NCBI RefSeq assembly: GCF_000230555.1
Contig: NC_016078.1
Span: 310,001-374,000 of the forward strand
Length of the DNA stretch: 64,000 nt
Source: Pelagibacterium halotolerans B2
GTDB lineage: Bacteria > Pseudomonadota > Alphaproteobacteria > Rhizobiales > Devosiaceae
Reading direction: 5' to 3'
Below are positions 36,493-45,428 of the stretch, in pieces. The translations under genes were made by a program, and so were the position numbers. The notes beneath the pieces are model-generated. The model worked only from the letters and a program-made list of their open reading frames with translations, had not been told where the DNA came from and made no database searches. Every line of letters starts with the position of its first letter. Position 1 is the first letter of the stretch.

Positions 36493-38685
36493 TCAGTCCT
36501 GTTCAGGCAGACGGAACACGTGGATCGAATTCCCGCCCAGACGCGGAGAGGCAAGACCCGGCGTAAGGTCGGCATGGGTCTGGTTGCTCTGCCCGGCGGC
36601 AATCACGAGATATTGCACGCCGTCGACCTCATAGGTCACGGGCGTACCGCCCACGGGAGCCTGCATGCGCTGCTGCCAGAGCACTTCGCCCGTTTCGTCG
36701 TTCATCGCCTTGATGTAGCGATCGGCGTCACCGGCGAAGATGAGCCCGCCCGACGTGGCCAGGATCGAGGAGGTAAAGCGCGGACCTTGCTGGACTTCGA
36801 ACCCGTCGCTGCCGTCAACGGCGTTGAGGGCATGCAGCGAGCCGACGCCGGTGGCATCGGGGGCCAGGCTGGTGCTGAACGTCTGGTAGAAGCCCATTGC
36901 CGTACCTGGCGCCGCCTCGCCGAGTTCGCGCGGAGCGCTTGTCTGGCAGGTGTTGCCGGCGGGCAGGTAGAACAGGCCGGTTTCGGGGCTGTATGCCGTT
37001 GCCTGCCAGAGGCGGCCGCCCGGGATAGCCGGACAGAACGTTACGGCTTCACCGAATTCGGTCGGAATGATCTCGGTGTTGGCGGTAACCCGGCCGGTTT
37101 CCTGGTCGATGTCGGAAACAACGTTCTGGTAAACCGTCTCTTCGGCCCAGATGAATTCGCCGGTCTCGGCATCGAGCCCGAACGTAATGCCGTTCTTGCC
37201 CGGTGTTGTGACGATCATCTTGCGCGTTTCACCATCGACTTCGGCATCGATGATCATCCGCTCGAACGGGGAATCCAGATCCCAGTTGTCGCGCGGCAGG
37301 TGCTGGAAGTACCAGACGAGCTCGCCCGTGTCGGCATCGATAGCCAGGGTCGAGTTTGTATAAAGAACGTCGTTGTCACCAGTGCCGCGGGTAATCTCCG
37401 CATAGGGGATGGGCATGCCGGTGCCGTAAAACACCATGTTCAATTCGGGATCATAGGACCCCGTTGCCCACGGCGTTGCCCCCCAACGATTTTCCTGCGG
37501 GATCCCGCCCCAGCTTTCCTCGAATTCGGGATTGCTTTCGTCGGCAAGCGTATTGAAACGCCACAGCTCTTCCCCGTTCGTCGCGTCGTGAGCCGTTATA
37601 TAGCAGCCACCGGCGGTGCCCACGATCGAACAGCCCGACGTGCCGGTGAAGATCTTGCCATCGGCGACCAGCGGGCCCGCAGTATAGCTGTAGCCCTTCT
37701 CCCAGTCGTTGACCTGCACCTCCCACTCGACCTGTCCGGTCAGCGCGTTCAGCGCAATGAGCTTGGCATCGACGGTGGTCAGGATGACGGTGTCCTCATA
37801 GAGGGCCACCGAGTTTTTCTGGCGCATGGCCTGGTTGTTGTGATAGCCGCCCTCGAATTCGGGCCGGCTGTGGGCATAGGACCAGATCAGATCGCCGGTC
37901 ACGGCATCGAGTGCCTCGACATAATTGTTATTGGTCGCAACGAACATGATGCCGTCATGGATGATCGGCACGACCTCCTGCTGCCCGGCTTCACCGAGAG
38001 CCCAGCTCCACACCGGTTCAAGATCCGCAACGGTGTCGCGATTGATCTGATCGAGCGGGCTGTGCCCCCAGTTGTTCACGGTGCGGCGCCATTGCAGCCA
38101 GTCCGCGGGATCGGGGTCCAGAAGCATCTCGTCGGTCACCGGCGTGTAATCGCGTTCGGCATCGGAAACCAGCGTCACGACCGAAGGCGGAACCTCCTGC
38201 TCGACCGGCTCGGCCGCTGCCTCCTCAGCGGGGGCGTCGTCTGCCGCCGGTTCGTCATCGGCCGGCGCGGCCTCGATGTTGCGCGGATCGATCTGCGCCA
38301 GAATTTCCGGATCGGCCGGCAGTTCTTCAGTTCCCACCGGATAGCCGTTCTCGGAAAGCAGATAGGCGACGATGTCAGCATATTGCTGCGGAGGCAGGCT
38401 GCCTGGCGCATTGGCCGGCATTGCAGTGGAAATGAAGTTGAAGAACAGCGAAGCATCCGGGTAGCCCTGGATCGATTCGACGATGTCCTGACCGTGGCAG
38501 GCCGAGCACTGCTGCGAATAGGTTGTTTCCCCGCGCGCGATCTGTTCTTCGGTGGTGTAGTCCTGGGCATGGACTGCCGTTCCCAGAAGCGAAGCGAGCG
38601 TGAGCGTGGTTCCAGACAACAAAAGCTTGAGGCCGAAACCGGATGCCTCCTGCCGTCTTCCGTGGGTGTTGAGCAAGTCAGTCAC
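36493..38685 (-). CDS. PQQ-dependent dehydrogenase with N-terminal cytochrome c domain
   Basis: 730 aa from a GTG with GGGAGAGA upstream. Signal region to about residue 41. A class I cytochrome c domain follows: CSACH at 60-64 and Met89 in AMPANAPGS. An acidic Ala/Glu linker (about 137-170) leads to an eight-bladed PQQ propeller (from ~190; NWGHSPLDQINRDTVADL). Catalytic Asp469 lies in RDNWDLD; the extra Asp471 matches the lanthanide signature of XoxF/ExaF. By eye alignment the metal ligands Glu (at Ser353) and Asn (Met424 in GTGMPIPY) are absent, and the vicinal Cys-Cys disulfide is missing. Type II quinohaemoproteins carry cytochrome at the C-terminus, so this order is unusual. Substrate unknown. 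Confidence 0.88.
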   Translation of the reverse strand: MTDLLNTHGRRQEASGFGLKLLLSGTTLTLASLLGTAVHAQDYTTEEQIARGETTYSQQCSACHGQDIVESIQGYPDASLFFNFISTAMPANAPGSLPPQQYADIVAYLLSENGYPVGTEELPADPEILAQIDPRNIEAAPADDEPAADDAPAEEAAAEPVEQEVPPSVVTLVSDAERDYTPVTDEMLLDPDPADWLQWRRTVNNWGHSPLDQINRDTVADLEPVWSWALGEAGQQEVVPIIHDGIMFVATNNNYVEALDAVTGDLIWSYAHSRPEFEGGYHNNQAMRQKNSVALYEDTVILTTVDAKLIALNALTGQVEWEVQVNDWEKGYSYTAGPLVADGKIFTGTSGCSIVGTAGGCYITAHDATNGEELWRFNTLADESNPEFEESWGGIPQENRWGATPWATGSYDPELNMVFYGTGMPIPYAEITRGTGDNDVLYTNSTLAIDADTGELVWYFQHLPRDNWDLDSPFERMIIDAEVDGETRKMIVTTPGKNGITFGLDAETGEFIWAEETVYQNVVSDIDQETGRVTANTEIIPTEFGEAVTFCPAIPGGRLWQATAYSPETGLFYLPAGNTCQTSAPRELGEAAPGTAMGFYQTFSTSLAPDATGVGSLHALNAVDGSDGFEVQQGPRFTSSILATSGGLIFAGDADRYIKAMNDETGEVLWQQRMQAPVGGTPVTYEVDGVQYLVIAAGQSNQTHADLTPGLASPRLGGNSIHVFRLPEQD

Positions 38686-38950
38686 TTTTCTCTCCCTGAT
38701 ATTTTCCGTCGGTCATGGAGCGCAGGCGGGGCGGGGGCCGGACCTTCGCAAACGACGTTGCCGCAAATTTGGTGGGATTTGAAAGCGAGCGGGGGCTGGC
38801 AGTCCAAACCGAACCATCATGACGGGGTTACTTTACACCCGTTTTATGACATTTCCAGACCTTGATCTGTCTTCGTGTTTGCTGCGATGGTCGCCGGGCC
38901 ATTCCAAGCCGCCGGAAGGCCCGTTGACGGACAAGCTGTGGGGCCAGAAC

Positions 38951-39562
38951 GTGAATTTTCTTCCCGATCTTTCGTTTCAGCGCCTGTTATATCAATTTTG
39001 CGCGGCCGTCGTCGTCCTGACCGCCCATGGATATTGTCTTGCCCTTGGTGCCCGTCTGTTGGGCGATCGCGGACCGCAATATGATGGCCGCCTGACCCTT
39101 AACCCCTTCAGTCACGCCGAACCGGTTGGCGCGCTGTTGATGATCGCGACGCAGTTGGGCTGGGCCCGCCCCGTCGCGCTCGATCGGGACGCATTGTGGG
39201 GAAATCGAATCGGGCCGCTCTTGGTCAGCATCGGTGCTCTTGTTGCCAGTCTGGTGCTCGGATGGTGTTGCTGGCAACTGCGCCCCGTTGTCTTTTCGGC
39301 GCTTGGCGGCGGAACGGCGGGAATAACCATTATCGGGCTGCTCGAGACCACGGCGAGGTCGTTCCTGGCTTTCGTTATCATCAACCTGGTCCCGATCCTT
39401 CCCTTGAGCGCCGGCCATTTCTGGCTCGGCGTCGCCCCAAATCTGGCCGCTGTGCTCAACCGGAACCGTCTCGTTATATCGATCGTGCTGGCACTCATCT
39501 GTCTTATGGGAGCAGGAACCTTCGTCCGCGGCCTTGTTCTGGTGTTTCCCTATTTTGCCTGA
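38951..39562 (+). CDS. Degenerate site-2-protease (M50) family membrane protein
   Basis: 203 aa from GTG 38951 (family members start near FLPDLSF); in-frame ATGs at 38819 and 38846 would add an uncharacteristic N-terminus. Five or so membrane segments. The family segment LLGDRGPQYDGRLTLNPFSH is well kept. However, the catalytic HExxH is replaced by a sequence reading HGYCL, and the third ligand motif (N-x-x-P-x-x-P-L-D-G) reads NLVPILPLSAG. Both zinc ligand sets are thus lost and it should be proteolytically dead. Role unknown; pseudoproteases of this family can act as membrane chaperones or scaffolds. Confidence 0.75.
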   Translation: MNFLPDLSFQRLLYQFCAAVVVLTAHGYCLALGARLLGDRGPQYDGRLTLNPFSHAEPVGALLMIATQLGWARPVALDRDALWGNRIGPLLVSIGALVASLVLGWCCWQLRPVVFSALGGGTAGITIIGLLETTARSFLAFVIINLVPILPLSAGHFWLGVAPNLAAVLNRNRLVISIVLALICLMGAGTFVRGLVLVFPYFA

Positions 39563-39658
39563 TCCCATCCGGTCCGTGGCGTCCGGCCTTAACCGCCCTA
39601 TGGCGTAGCGGCGCCAATGACGATAGGTTGGCGGCCTTGGATATCCGATTGGTCTTGC

Positions 39659-40024
39659 ATGCTGCCAAACCGCGTCTGGGCTAAAGCGCTCATTACAGTG
39701 CTGCTGGCAATCGTTCTCGGCCTGCCACTCGGGCACGGCTGGGGTGAGCGTTCGTCATTTGCGATCGCTCTCGATGGCGCACCGCAACTGACCGCCGACC
39801 ATAGTGAACCCGACAGTGTTCGCCCCGATCCCGTCCAGATCGCATCGATCGTTCGCAACGATGACACTGGCTCTAACGACGGATTTCCACTCGTTCTGTC
39901 CCGGCCGGGTTATTTGTCGGTCCGGTCCGGCCTCGCCGATTTCGGGACGTCGGTCTGCACTTTTGCGGTGCCCGACACATGCCTGGTCGGCGCCGCCGCT
40001 CCCCGGGCGCCCCCGCAAGCCTGA
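39659..40024 (+). CDS. Small hypothetical exported protein
   Basis: 121 aa from ATG 39659 (MLPNRVWAKALITVLLAIVL). The first 30 residues form a signal peptide or anchor ending near HGWGE. The rest is Asp/Ser/Pro-rich with two cysteines (VCTFAVPDTC) close to the C-terminus that could form a disulfide. I recognise no family. Third-position composition looks coding. It is followed by a long hairpin and a codirectional membrane protein gene. Confidence 0.5.
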   Translation: MLPNRVWAKALITVLLAIVLGLPLGHGWGERSSFAIALDGAPQLTADHSEPDSVRPDPVQIASIVRNDDTGSNDGFPLVLSRPGYLSVRSGLADFGTSVCTFAVPDTCLVGAAAPRAPPQA

Positions 40025-40061
40025 AGGCGGGTCTGAAAAGGCCCTTTGAACTCAGTTCGAA

Positions 40062-40090
40062 CCTGCATGCCGAGAGCCTCGGCGTGCAGG
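40062..40090 (+). promoter_or_regulatory. 13-bp hairpin upstream of the 99-aa gene
   Basis: CCTGCATGCCGAG (40062-40074) pairs with CTCGGCGTGCAGG (40078-40090) with one G-T wobble and a 3-base loop. It lies 26 bases before the ATG at 40117 and could act as a leader stem or a terminator of the preceding gene. Confidence 0.6.
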
Positions 40091-40116
40091 CCCCCGCTGC
40101 TTTTCAGGTGAATTAA

Positions 40117-40416
40117 ATGTCTGATATCTCCGATCCAAGGGCTTCGGCCCTCTCCTATCTGCGTGCGCCGCGTCTGACGCCCGATGACAAGCGGTCGCCA
40201 CGAAGCGCGTTCTTTCACGCATTGCTCCCTTTCCTCTATTTTACGGTCAATGTCTGGCTGGCCGGGATTGGGCTGGTGTTGTTCTTTACCCTATGGTTTT
40301 CGGCTCCACTGGCCCTGATCCTGGCGTTGCTCGCTCTGATCGCTGTGCCCTGCGCCTTGATCAGTTGGGGCATCCTGGTCCGCTGCATCGAGGTGGAGGC
40401 GGGGCTCGATCTCTAA
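40117..40416 (+). CDS. Small membrane protein, 99 aa
   Basis: Two predicted membrane helices (about residues 36-58 and 60-85: FLYFTVNVWLAGIGLVLFF and LALILALLALIAVPCALI). The N-terminal 30 residues are cytoplasmic and basic. CAGGTG stands before the ATG. No known family recognised. It is convergent with the LysR gene. Confidence 0.65.
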   Translation: MSDISDPRASALSYLRAPRLTPDDKRSPRSAFFHALLPFLYFTVNVWLAGIGLVLFFTLWFSAPLALILALLALIAVPCALISWGILVRCIEVEAGLDL

Positions 40417-40446
40417 AGCGGCACCCGGCCGCCCGGGAGGCAGAAC

Positions 40447-41370
40447 CTATCGGCCCAGCGAAAGATCCGGAGCGCGCCCATCCACGGGCACTTCGGTTCC
40501 AAGCCATTCGCGCAGCGCGAGAAGCGGCCGATAGGTTCGACGCGCCGGGGGCCAGGCCAGCCAATACGATCCGGTGCCCGTAACCGCGGGTTCGAGCACG
40601 GGGACGAGCCGCCCCGCCGCAATCTCGCCTTGCGCGATATAGTGAGGCAGCAATGCTGCCCCCAGCCCGGCAATCGTCGCCTCGATCATCAGGGCAAACT
40701 GATCGAACATCATGCCTGAAACGGGCAGGGGAGCTGCCCCTTGCCCGGCAAACCATGCGTCCCATGCCCGGGGCCGGGTTTCGAGCTGAAAAAGCTGGAG
40801 ATCGCCCAGATCATGTGGCGTTTCAATAGGATGAGACGTCAGGAGGTGCGGCGCAAGGCAAGCCGTGACGCGCTCATCGAACAGCTTCATATGGTCGGCA
40901 TCGGGTGCATCTCCGGCGCCGAAATAGATCATCGCATCGAACCGTTCGGCAGTGAAATCGATCGGACGGATACGCGTTGAAAGGTTGAGTGTGACCCCCG
41001 GATGTGCTGCCAGAAAATCGCCAAGGCGAGGTGCCAGCCAGCGCGTGCCGAATGCGGGAAGGATGGCCAGCGACAGGGCGCCGCCCCCCAGATCGGCAGC
41101 GGTGCGCATCGATGCGCGCTCGATGGCGTCGAGCGCCGCCGCGATATCGCGTGCGTAGTCGATGGCGGCAGGCGTTGGCACCAGCCTCTTGTTCTGGCGC
41201 AGAAACAGCGGGCGTCCCAATTGCCCTTCAAGCGATGCAACAAGGCGCGACACCGTGCCCTGCGATAGATCGAGCGCCCTGGCGGCGGCAATCGTTGATC
41301 CCGTGCGCTGCACGGCTTCGAAAGCGGCAAGTTGTCCGATTGAGGGCAGGTAACGGCGTTGGCGGCTCAT
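40447..41370 (-). CDS. LysR-family transcriptional regulator
   Basis: 307 aa. Winged helix in residues 8-65 ([35 protein letters not shown]) and a LysR substrate-binding domain with [17 protein letters not shown] spacing near residues 230-245. It resembles GcvA-type members. It is divergent from gcdH by about 100 bases, the classical arrangement for the glutaryl-CoA pathway regulator; it is therefore likely to sense glutarate or glutaryl-CoA, by inference. Confidence 0.9.
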   Translation of the reverse strand: MSRQRRYLPSIGQLAAFEAVQRTGSTIAAARALDLSQGTVSRLVASLEGQLGRPLFLRQNKRLVPTPAAIDYARDIAAALDAIERASMRTAADLGGGALSLAILPAFGTRWLAPRLGDFLAAHPGVTLNLSTRIRPIDFTAERFDAMIYFGAGDAPDADHMKLFDERVTACLAPHLLTSHPIETPHDLGDLQLFQLETRPRAWDAWFAGQGAAPLPVSGMMFDQFALMIEATIAGLGAALLPHYIAQGEIAAGRLVPVLEPAVTGTGSYWLAWPPARRTYRPLLALREWLGTEVPVDGRAPDLSLGR

Positions 41371-41470
41371 GATCTATGCGTTTTGTGCATCAACTCCAGA
41401 TCAAATAGGGTTATTTTGGCATCCGGTCCAGTTTTATCATGGCCCAAACCGATATAGCCCCCGAGGACAC

Positions 41471-42667
41471 ATGGCCGAAACCCCAGCCCGCAACAGCTTC
41501 AACTGGTCCGATCCGTTCCTGCTCGAAGACCAGCTTTCGGCGGAAGAGCGCATGATCCGCGACTCGGCGGCCGCCTTTGCCACAGACAAGCTCGTGCCCC
41601 GCGTAACCGACGATTATCTCGAAGAGCGGGTCGATCCGACAATCTTTACCGATTTCGGTGCCGCTGGACTTCTGGGCGCCACGGTTCCCGAGGAATATGG
41701 CGGGCTGGGCGCGTCCTATGTCGCCTACGGGCTGATCGCGCGCGAAATCGAGCGCGTCGACTCCGGCTATCGCTCGATGATGAGCGTACAGTCCTCGCTG
41801 GTGATGTACCCTATCCTTGCCTATGGCTCTGAAACACAAAAGAAAAAATATCTGCCCAAACTGGCGAGCGGCGAGTGGATCGGTTGTTTCGGGCTTACCG
41901 AACCCGACGCCGGTTCCGATCCGGGAGGCATGAAAACCCGCGCCGAAAAGATCGATGGCGGCTATCGCCTGCACGGCTCGAAGACCTGGATTTCCAATTC
42001 TCCCATCGCAAATGTTTTCATTGTTTGGGCCAAAAGTGCCGCACATGGCGGCAAGGTTCGCGGCTTTGTGCTGGAAAATGGCACCAAGGGGCTCTCTTCC
42101 CCCAAGATCGGTGGAAAGCTCTCCCTGCGCGCCTCGGTCACCGGCGAGATCGTTATGGATGGGGTCGAAGTGGCCGAGGACGCGCTGCTCCCCGCTGCCG
42201 AGGGTATGAGCGGGCCGTTCGGCTGCCTCAACCGGGCGCGCTACGGCATTTCATGGGGCGCCATGGGCGCGGCTGAAGATTGCTGGCACCGGGCGCGCCA
42301 ATACGGCCTCGACCGCAAGCAGTTCGACCGGCCCCTGGCTGCAACCCAGCTCTTCCAGAAAAAGCTCGCCGACATGCAGACCGAAATCGCGCTCGGGCTA
42401 CAGGCCTCGTTGCGGGTGGGGCGCTTGATGGACGAGGGGCGCTTTGCGCCGGAAATGATTTCCGTCGTCAAGCGCAACAATTGCGGCAAGGCGCTCGACA
42501 TTGCGCGTTTGGCCCGCGACATGCATGGCGGCAACGGCATCCAGATCGAATATCACGTGATGCGGCACGCCCAGAACCTTGAGACGGTCAACACCTATGA
42601 GGGCACCCACGATGTCCACGCGCTCATCCTCGGGCGCGCCCAGACCGGGCTGCAGGCGTTTTACTAG
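41471..42667 (+). CDS. gcdH: Glutaryl-CoA dehydrogenase
   Basis: 398 aa FAD acyl-CoA dehydrogenase; oxidises and decarboxylates glutaryl-CoA to crotonyl-CoA in lysine, tryptophan and aromatic breakdown. ATG 41471 follows GAGGA by a few bases. N-terminus [20 protein letters not shown] is typical of this member. FAD loop [16 protein letters not shown]; the catalytic base Glu in [16 protein letters not shown] is present. Its TAG stop (42665-42667) lies at the left end of a hairpin element that fills the whole gap to the next gene. Confidence 0.94.
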   Translation: MAETPARNSFNWSDPFLLEDQLSAEERMIRDSAAAFATDKLVPRVTDDYLEERVDPTIFTDFGAAGLLGATVPEEYGGLGASYVAYGLIAREIERVDSGYRSMMSVQSSLVMYPILAYGSETQKKKYLPKLASGEWIGCFGLTEPDAGSDPGGMKTRAEKIDGGYRLHGSKTWISNSPIANVFIVWAKSAAHGGKVRGFVLENGTKGLSSPKIGGKLSLRASVTGEIVMDGVEVAEDALLPAAEGMSGPFGCLNRARYGISWGAMGAAEDCWHRARQYGLDRKQFDRPLAATQLFQKKLADMQTEIALGLQASLRVGRLMDEGRFAPEMISVVKRNNCGKALDIARLARDMHGGNGIQIEYHVMRHAQNLETVNTYEGTHDVHALILGRAQTGLQAFY

Positions 42668-42771
42668 AGCGCTTCCAGCAAAAGTGGTCACCACTTTTGC
42701 TGTTCGGAAGCGCGACAAAACAAGGACTTAAAAGCAATTTGAGCGATTCGAAGAAAAGCGAAACTGCTTTG
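42665..42771 (+). repeat. Dispersed hairpin element, copy 2 (gcdH-CoA-transferase gap)
   Basis: Left hairpin GCGCTTCC / GGAAGCGC outside and GCAAAAGTGG / CCACTTTTGC inside, stronger than in other copies. Right hairpin with AAAGCA / TGCTTT ends instead of AGAGCA / TGCTCT, a paired change. It begins in the gcdH TAG and ends at the base before the next ATG. Confidence 0.88.
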
Positions 42772-43920
42772 ATGCAGCCTGAAAGCCCGCTTGCCGGACT
42801 GCGTGTGGTCGAACTGGCCCGGATCCTGGCCGGCCCGTGGCTGGGCCAGACGCTGGCTGATCTGGGTGCTGAGGTCATCAAGGTCGAAAGCCCGGAGGGC
42901 GATGATACCCGTCGCTGGGGGCCGCCCTTTATCGAGCGCGACGACGGTCGTGGTGGCACAGAAGAGGTCGCGGCCTATTTTCATGCCACCAACCGCTCGA
43001 AGCGCTCGATGATATGCGATTTCCGCGATCCCGCCGACCTCGAACGGCTCAAGGCGCTGATCGCCGATGCCGACGTGCTGGTTGAAAACTTCAAGCTCGG
43101 TGGGCTTGCGCGCTATGGCCTCGATTATCCGACACTGGCGGCGATCAACCCGCGCCTCGTTTACGTCTCGATCACTGGCTTCGGCCAGACCGGTCCGCGC
43201 GCCAGCCAGCCCGGCTATGATTTCCTCATTCAGGGCATGAGCGGGATCATGGATCTGACCGGCGATCCGGAGGGCGAACCACAAAAAGTGGGGGTTGCCT
43301 GGATCGACGTCTTCACCGGCCTGTATGGGGTCATCGGGGTTCAGGCTGCCCTGGCCGAGCGCCAGCGCTCGGGCAGCGGTCAGCACATCGATCTCTCCCT
43401 TCTCGATGTGGGGGTGGCGGTTCTGGCCAATCAGGCAATGAATTATCTGGTCTCTGGCAAAAGCCCGTCCCGCATGGGCAACGCCCACCCCAATATCGTG
43501 CCCTATCAGGTGTTTCCGGTTGTCGACGGGCACGTCATCATCGCCTGCGGTAATGACAGGCAGTTCCAGTCTCTATGCTCCGTCCTCAAGCTCGTGACCC
43601 TCGCGACCGACCCTCGCGCCATGACCAATTCTGATCGCGTGACCAACCGTTCCATGGTCGCGGACCTGTTGGCTGAAGCGATCCGCCCATGGAGAAAGGC
43701 AGACCTGATCGAAGCCCTCGAAATCGTCGGCGTGCCCTGTGGGCCGATCAACACCGTTGCCGAAGCCCTCGCTGAGCCCCAGGTCACCGCCCGCGGATTG
43801 AAAATCACCCCCGAAGATATTCCCGGCCTGCGAACGCCGCTGAGCTTTTCACGCAGCCCATTGTCGCTCGAGAGAGCGGCACCTGCACTCGGAGGCGGGG
43901 CATGGGGCTGGACGAAATAG
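42772..43920 (+). CDS. CaiB/BaiF CoA-transferase (probable succinyl-CoA:glutarate CoA-transferase)
   Basis: 382 aa family III CoA-transferase. ATG 42772 (MQPESPLAGLRVVELARILAG) was chosen; an upstream in-frame start lies in the repeat element. The nucleotide-like CoA loop (ADLGAEVIKVESPEGDDTR) is present, as is the aspartate that forms the acyl anhydride in PGYDFLIQGMSGIMDLTG. Next to glutaryl-CoA dehydrogenase it probably activates glutarate (or another dicarboxylate) with succinyl-CoA. Its leader RNA is a hairpin element, which may affect translation. Confidence 0.88.
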   Translation: MQPESPLAGLRVVELARILAGPWLGQTLADLGAEVIKVESPEGDDTRRWGPPFIERDDGRGGTEEVAAYFHATNRSKRSMICDFRDPADLERLKALIADADVLVENFKLGGLARYGLDYPTLAAINPRLVYVSITGFGQTGPRASQPGYDFLIQGMSGIMDLTGDPEGEPQKVGVAWIDVFTGLYGVIGVQAALAERQRSGSGQHIDLSLLDVGVAVLANQAMNYLVSGKSPSRMGNAHPNIVPYQVFPVVDGHVIIACGNDRQFQSLCSVLKLVTLATDPRAMTNSDRVTNRSMVADLLAEAIRPWRKADLIEALEIVGVPCGPINTVAEALAEPQVTARGLKITPEDIPGLRTPLSFSRSPLSLERAAPALGGGAWGWTK

Positions 43921-43927
43921 GGTGTCC

Positions 43928-44033
43928 TAAAGCGCGTCCAGCAAAAGTGGAAACGGTTTTGCGGTTCGGACACGCGACAAAACAAAGGTTTAGAGCCGGG
44001 GATTTGATTCTATCAAATCCTGAACGGCTCTAA
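43928..44033. repeat. Dispersed hairpin element, copy 3
   Basis: Left hairpin GCGCGTCC...GCAAAA...TTTTGC...GGACACGC, spacer AACAAAGGTT, and a long right hairpin: TAGAGCCG / CGGCTCTA outside, GGATTTGAT / ATCAAATCC inside (about 43991-44032). The right end supplies the TAG of the convergent 100-aa gene. Confidence 0.92.
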
Positions 44034-44332
44034 GACGCGCCGCCCTGTCCCATCGCCCAGATGCCGACAGCCAGCCCGATGAGCAACAACCCGATGGCAA
44101 GGCCAACATAAATCAATACCGACGCGGGAAAATGCGTCCGTCGGATGGGAACCGTCCGCCGTGGTGCCGCCGCCTCCACCGCCGCCACATCCGGCGGCTG
44201 GCCCGCCGCTTCCGCATCCGTCCCCAACGGCGCGGCGGCAGGGTCCGGCCAGTCCGTCTTTTCGCCGGTTTCTCCTGAATCGATCGCATGGCGCAGGGCG
44301 TCTGACGTTTGGGGAGAAATCTTGCCCGCCAT
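44030..44332 (-). CDS. Small single-pass membrane protein, 100 aa
   Basis: N-terminal ~65 residues are soluble, Pro/Ala/Asp-rich; one membrane helix (ASVLIYVGLAIGLLLIGLAVGIWAM) closes the protein, so it is probably tail-anchored. The stop codon TAG at 44030-44032 lies in the right terminus of repeat copy 3. No known family recognised. Confidence 0.68.
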   Translation of the reverse strand: MAGKISPQTSDALRHAIDSGETGEKTDWPDPAAAPLGTDAEAAGQPPDVAAVEAAAPRRTVPIRRTHFPASVLIYVGLAIGLLLIGLAVGIWAMGQGGAS

Positions 44333-44465
44333 TATGTGTTCCTTTCAGCGCTGCCATCCCTTTCGCAATTCCTCCCGGTAGCGCCGGTTCCCTGCAACTT
44401 TGAGCGGCTTTCAACAGTTATTTGAGGTGACGGCCGGGCGTTGGCTCAAAAAAGCGGAGCAGAAC

Positions 44466-44654
44466 ATGAAGGAAAAGACACGGGATCGCGCGCCAGCGTT
44501 CAGGGAGCGCAAAGTCCCCGGACCCAAAAAGGCCGGCCAGCAGGTGCGGGACGCGGGTGCGGACGCCACGCGCGATGATAAATCCGACTGGGATGCTGTC
44601 GATGAGGCTGTCGATGAGACCTTTCCTGCCTCCGACGCCACGGCCAAATATTAG
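44466..44654 (+). CDS. Small ESFPASD-type hypothetical protein
   Basis: 62 aa from ATG 44466 (GGAG upstream). A basic N-terminal half precedes an acidic tail ending VDEAVDETFPASDATAKY, which matches the (D/E)E(S/T)FPASD motif common in tiny uncharacterised alphaproteobacterial proteins. It is likely soluble and disordered. Function unknown. Confidence 0.62.
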   Translation: MKEKTRDRAPAFRERKVPGPKKAGQQVRDAGADATRDDKSDWDAVDEAVDETFPASDATAKY

Positions 44655-44820
44655 CGGCCGAACAAAACGGGGCCCGTGGTTTACATCTCGCTCCCCATCC
44701 CTACATTGGGACCTTGGTTCGCGGGTACGCCCCGAGGAACCTTCGCTGGATCTGTCCTTATGCCGCCTTGAGAGCACGCGGTGACAGGTCCCGAGCAAAC
44801 ACAAATGAAAAGGACACAGC

Positions 44821-45249
44821 ATGACCCAGGCAAAGCACGGGGATACTGTGCGCATCCATTATACCGGACGGCTCACCGACGGCACCCAGTTCGATTCTTC
44901 CGATGGCCGCGATCCCCTCGAATTCCAGCTTGGCTCCGGCCAGATCATCAAGGGCCTTGAAGAACAGGTCCAGGGCATGAGCGTAGGCGCCAAGGAAACG
45001 GTGACCATCCCTGCCGACGCAGCCTATGGCGCTCACCGCCCCGAGGGCGTCCAGAGCGTTCCGCGGACTCAGATCCCCGAAGGGGTCGATACGTCGGTCG
45101 GCGCCCGGCTTCAGGCCACCGGCAGCGACGGCCAGACAATGGTGCTGACCGTGATCGACACCTCCGAAGAGGCCGTCACGGTCGACGCCAATCACCCCCT
45201 CGCTGGCAAGGATCTCGTGTTCGACGTCGAACTGGTCGAGGTTCTTTAG
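44821..45249 (+). CDS. FKBP-type peptidyl-prolyl isomerase (SlyD-like)
   Basis: 142 aa. The FKBP domain begins at GDTVRIHYTGRLTDGTQFDSS and is interrupted after about residue 65 by an insert-in-flap region (AAYGAHRPEGVQSVPRTQIPEG), the SlyD-like plan. The C-terminal histidine-rich metal tail of E. coli SlyD is absent. No signal peptide, so cytoplasmic. Catalyses prolyl isomerisation and can act as a chaperone. Monocistronic, followed by a short hairpin. Confidence 0.92.
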   Translation: MTQAKHGDTVRIHYTGRLTDGTQFDSSDGRDPLEFQLGSGQIIKGLEEQVQGMSVGAKETVTIPADAAYGAHRPEGVQSVPRTQIPEGVDTSVGARLQATGSDGQTMVLTVIDTSEEAVTVDANHPLAGKDLVFDVELVEVL

Positions 45250-45262
45250 CCAGGCTCCAATG

Positions 45263-45284
45263 GGCCCGGGCGCACGTCCGGGCC
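45263..45284 (+). terminator. Weak hairpin terminator after the FKBP gene
   Basis: GGCCCGG / CCGGGCC stem (45263-45269, 45278-45284) followed by ATTT only. The weak T tract makes termination uncertain. Confidence 0.55.
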
Positions 45285-45428
45285 ATTTCGCGCTTTCCCG
45301 TAAGCCGCTCTTTACCATTTCGCCGGTTTTTCGGCTCTTAAGCGGTCCGTATGCCTGCTGGTTCAGGCTTTCCCAAGATTTTTGGCGCAAGACGGTCCCA
45401 ACGCCCGACAAGGCGCGAACTCAGGGCA

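Noticed and set aside
36457..38865. 802-aa open frame antisense to the PQQ dehydrogenase
   Set aside because: It mirrors the codon pattern of the real gene, has no domain, and its product is low-complexity histidine/arginine-rich; typical of GC-rich shadow frames.
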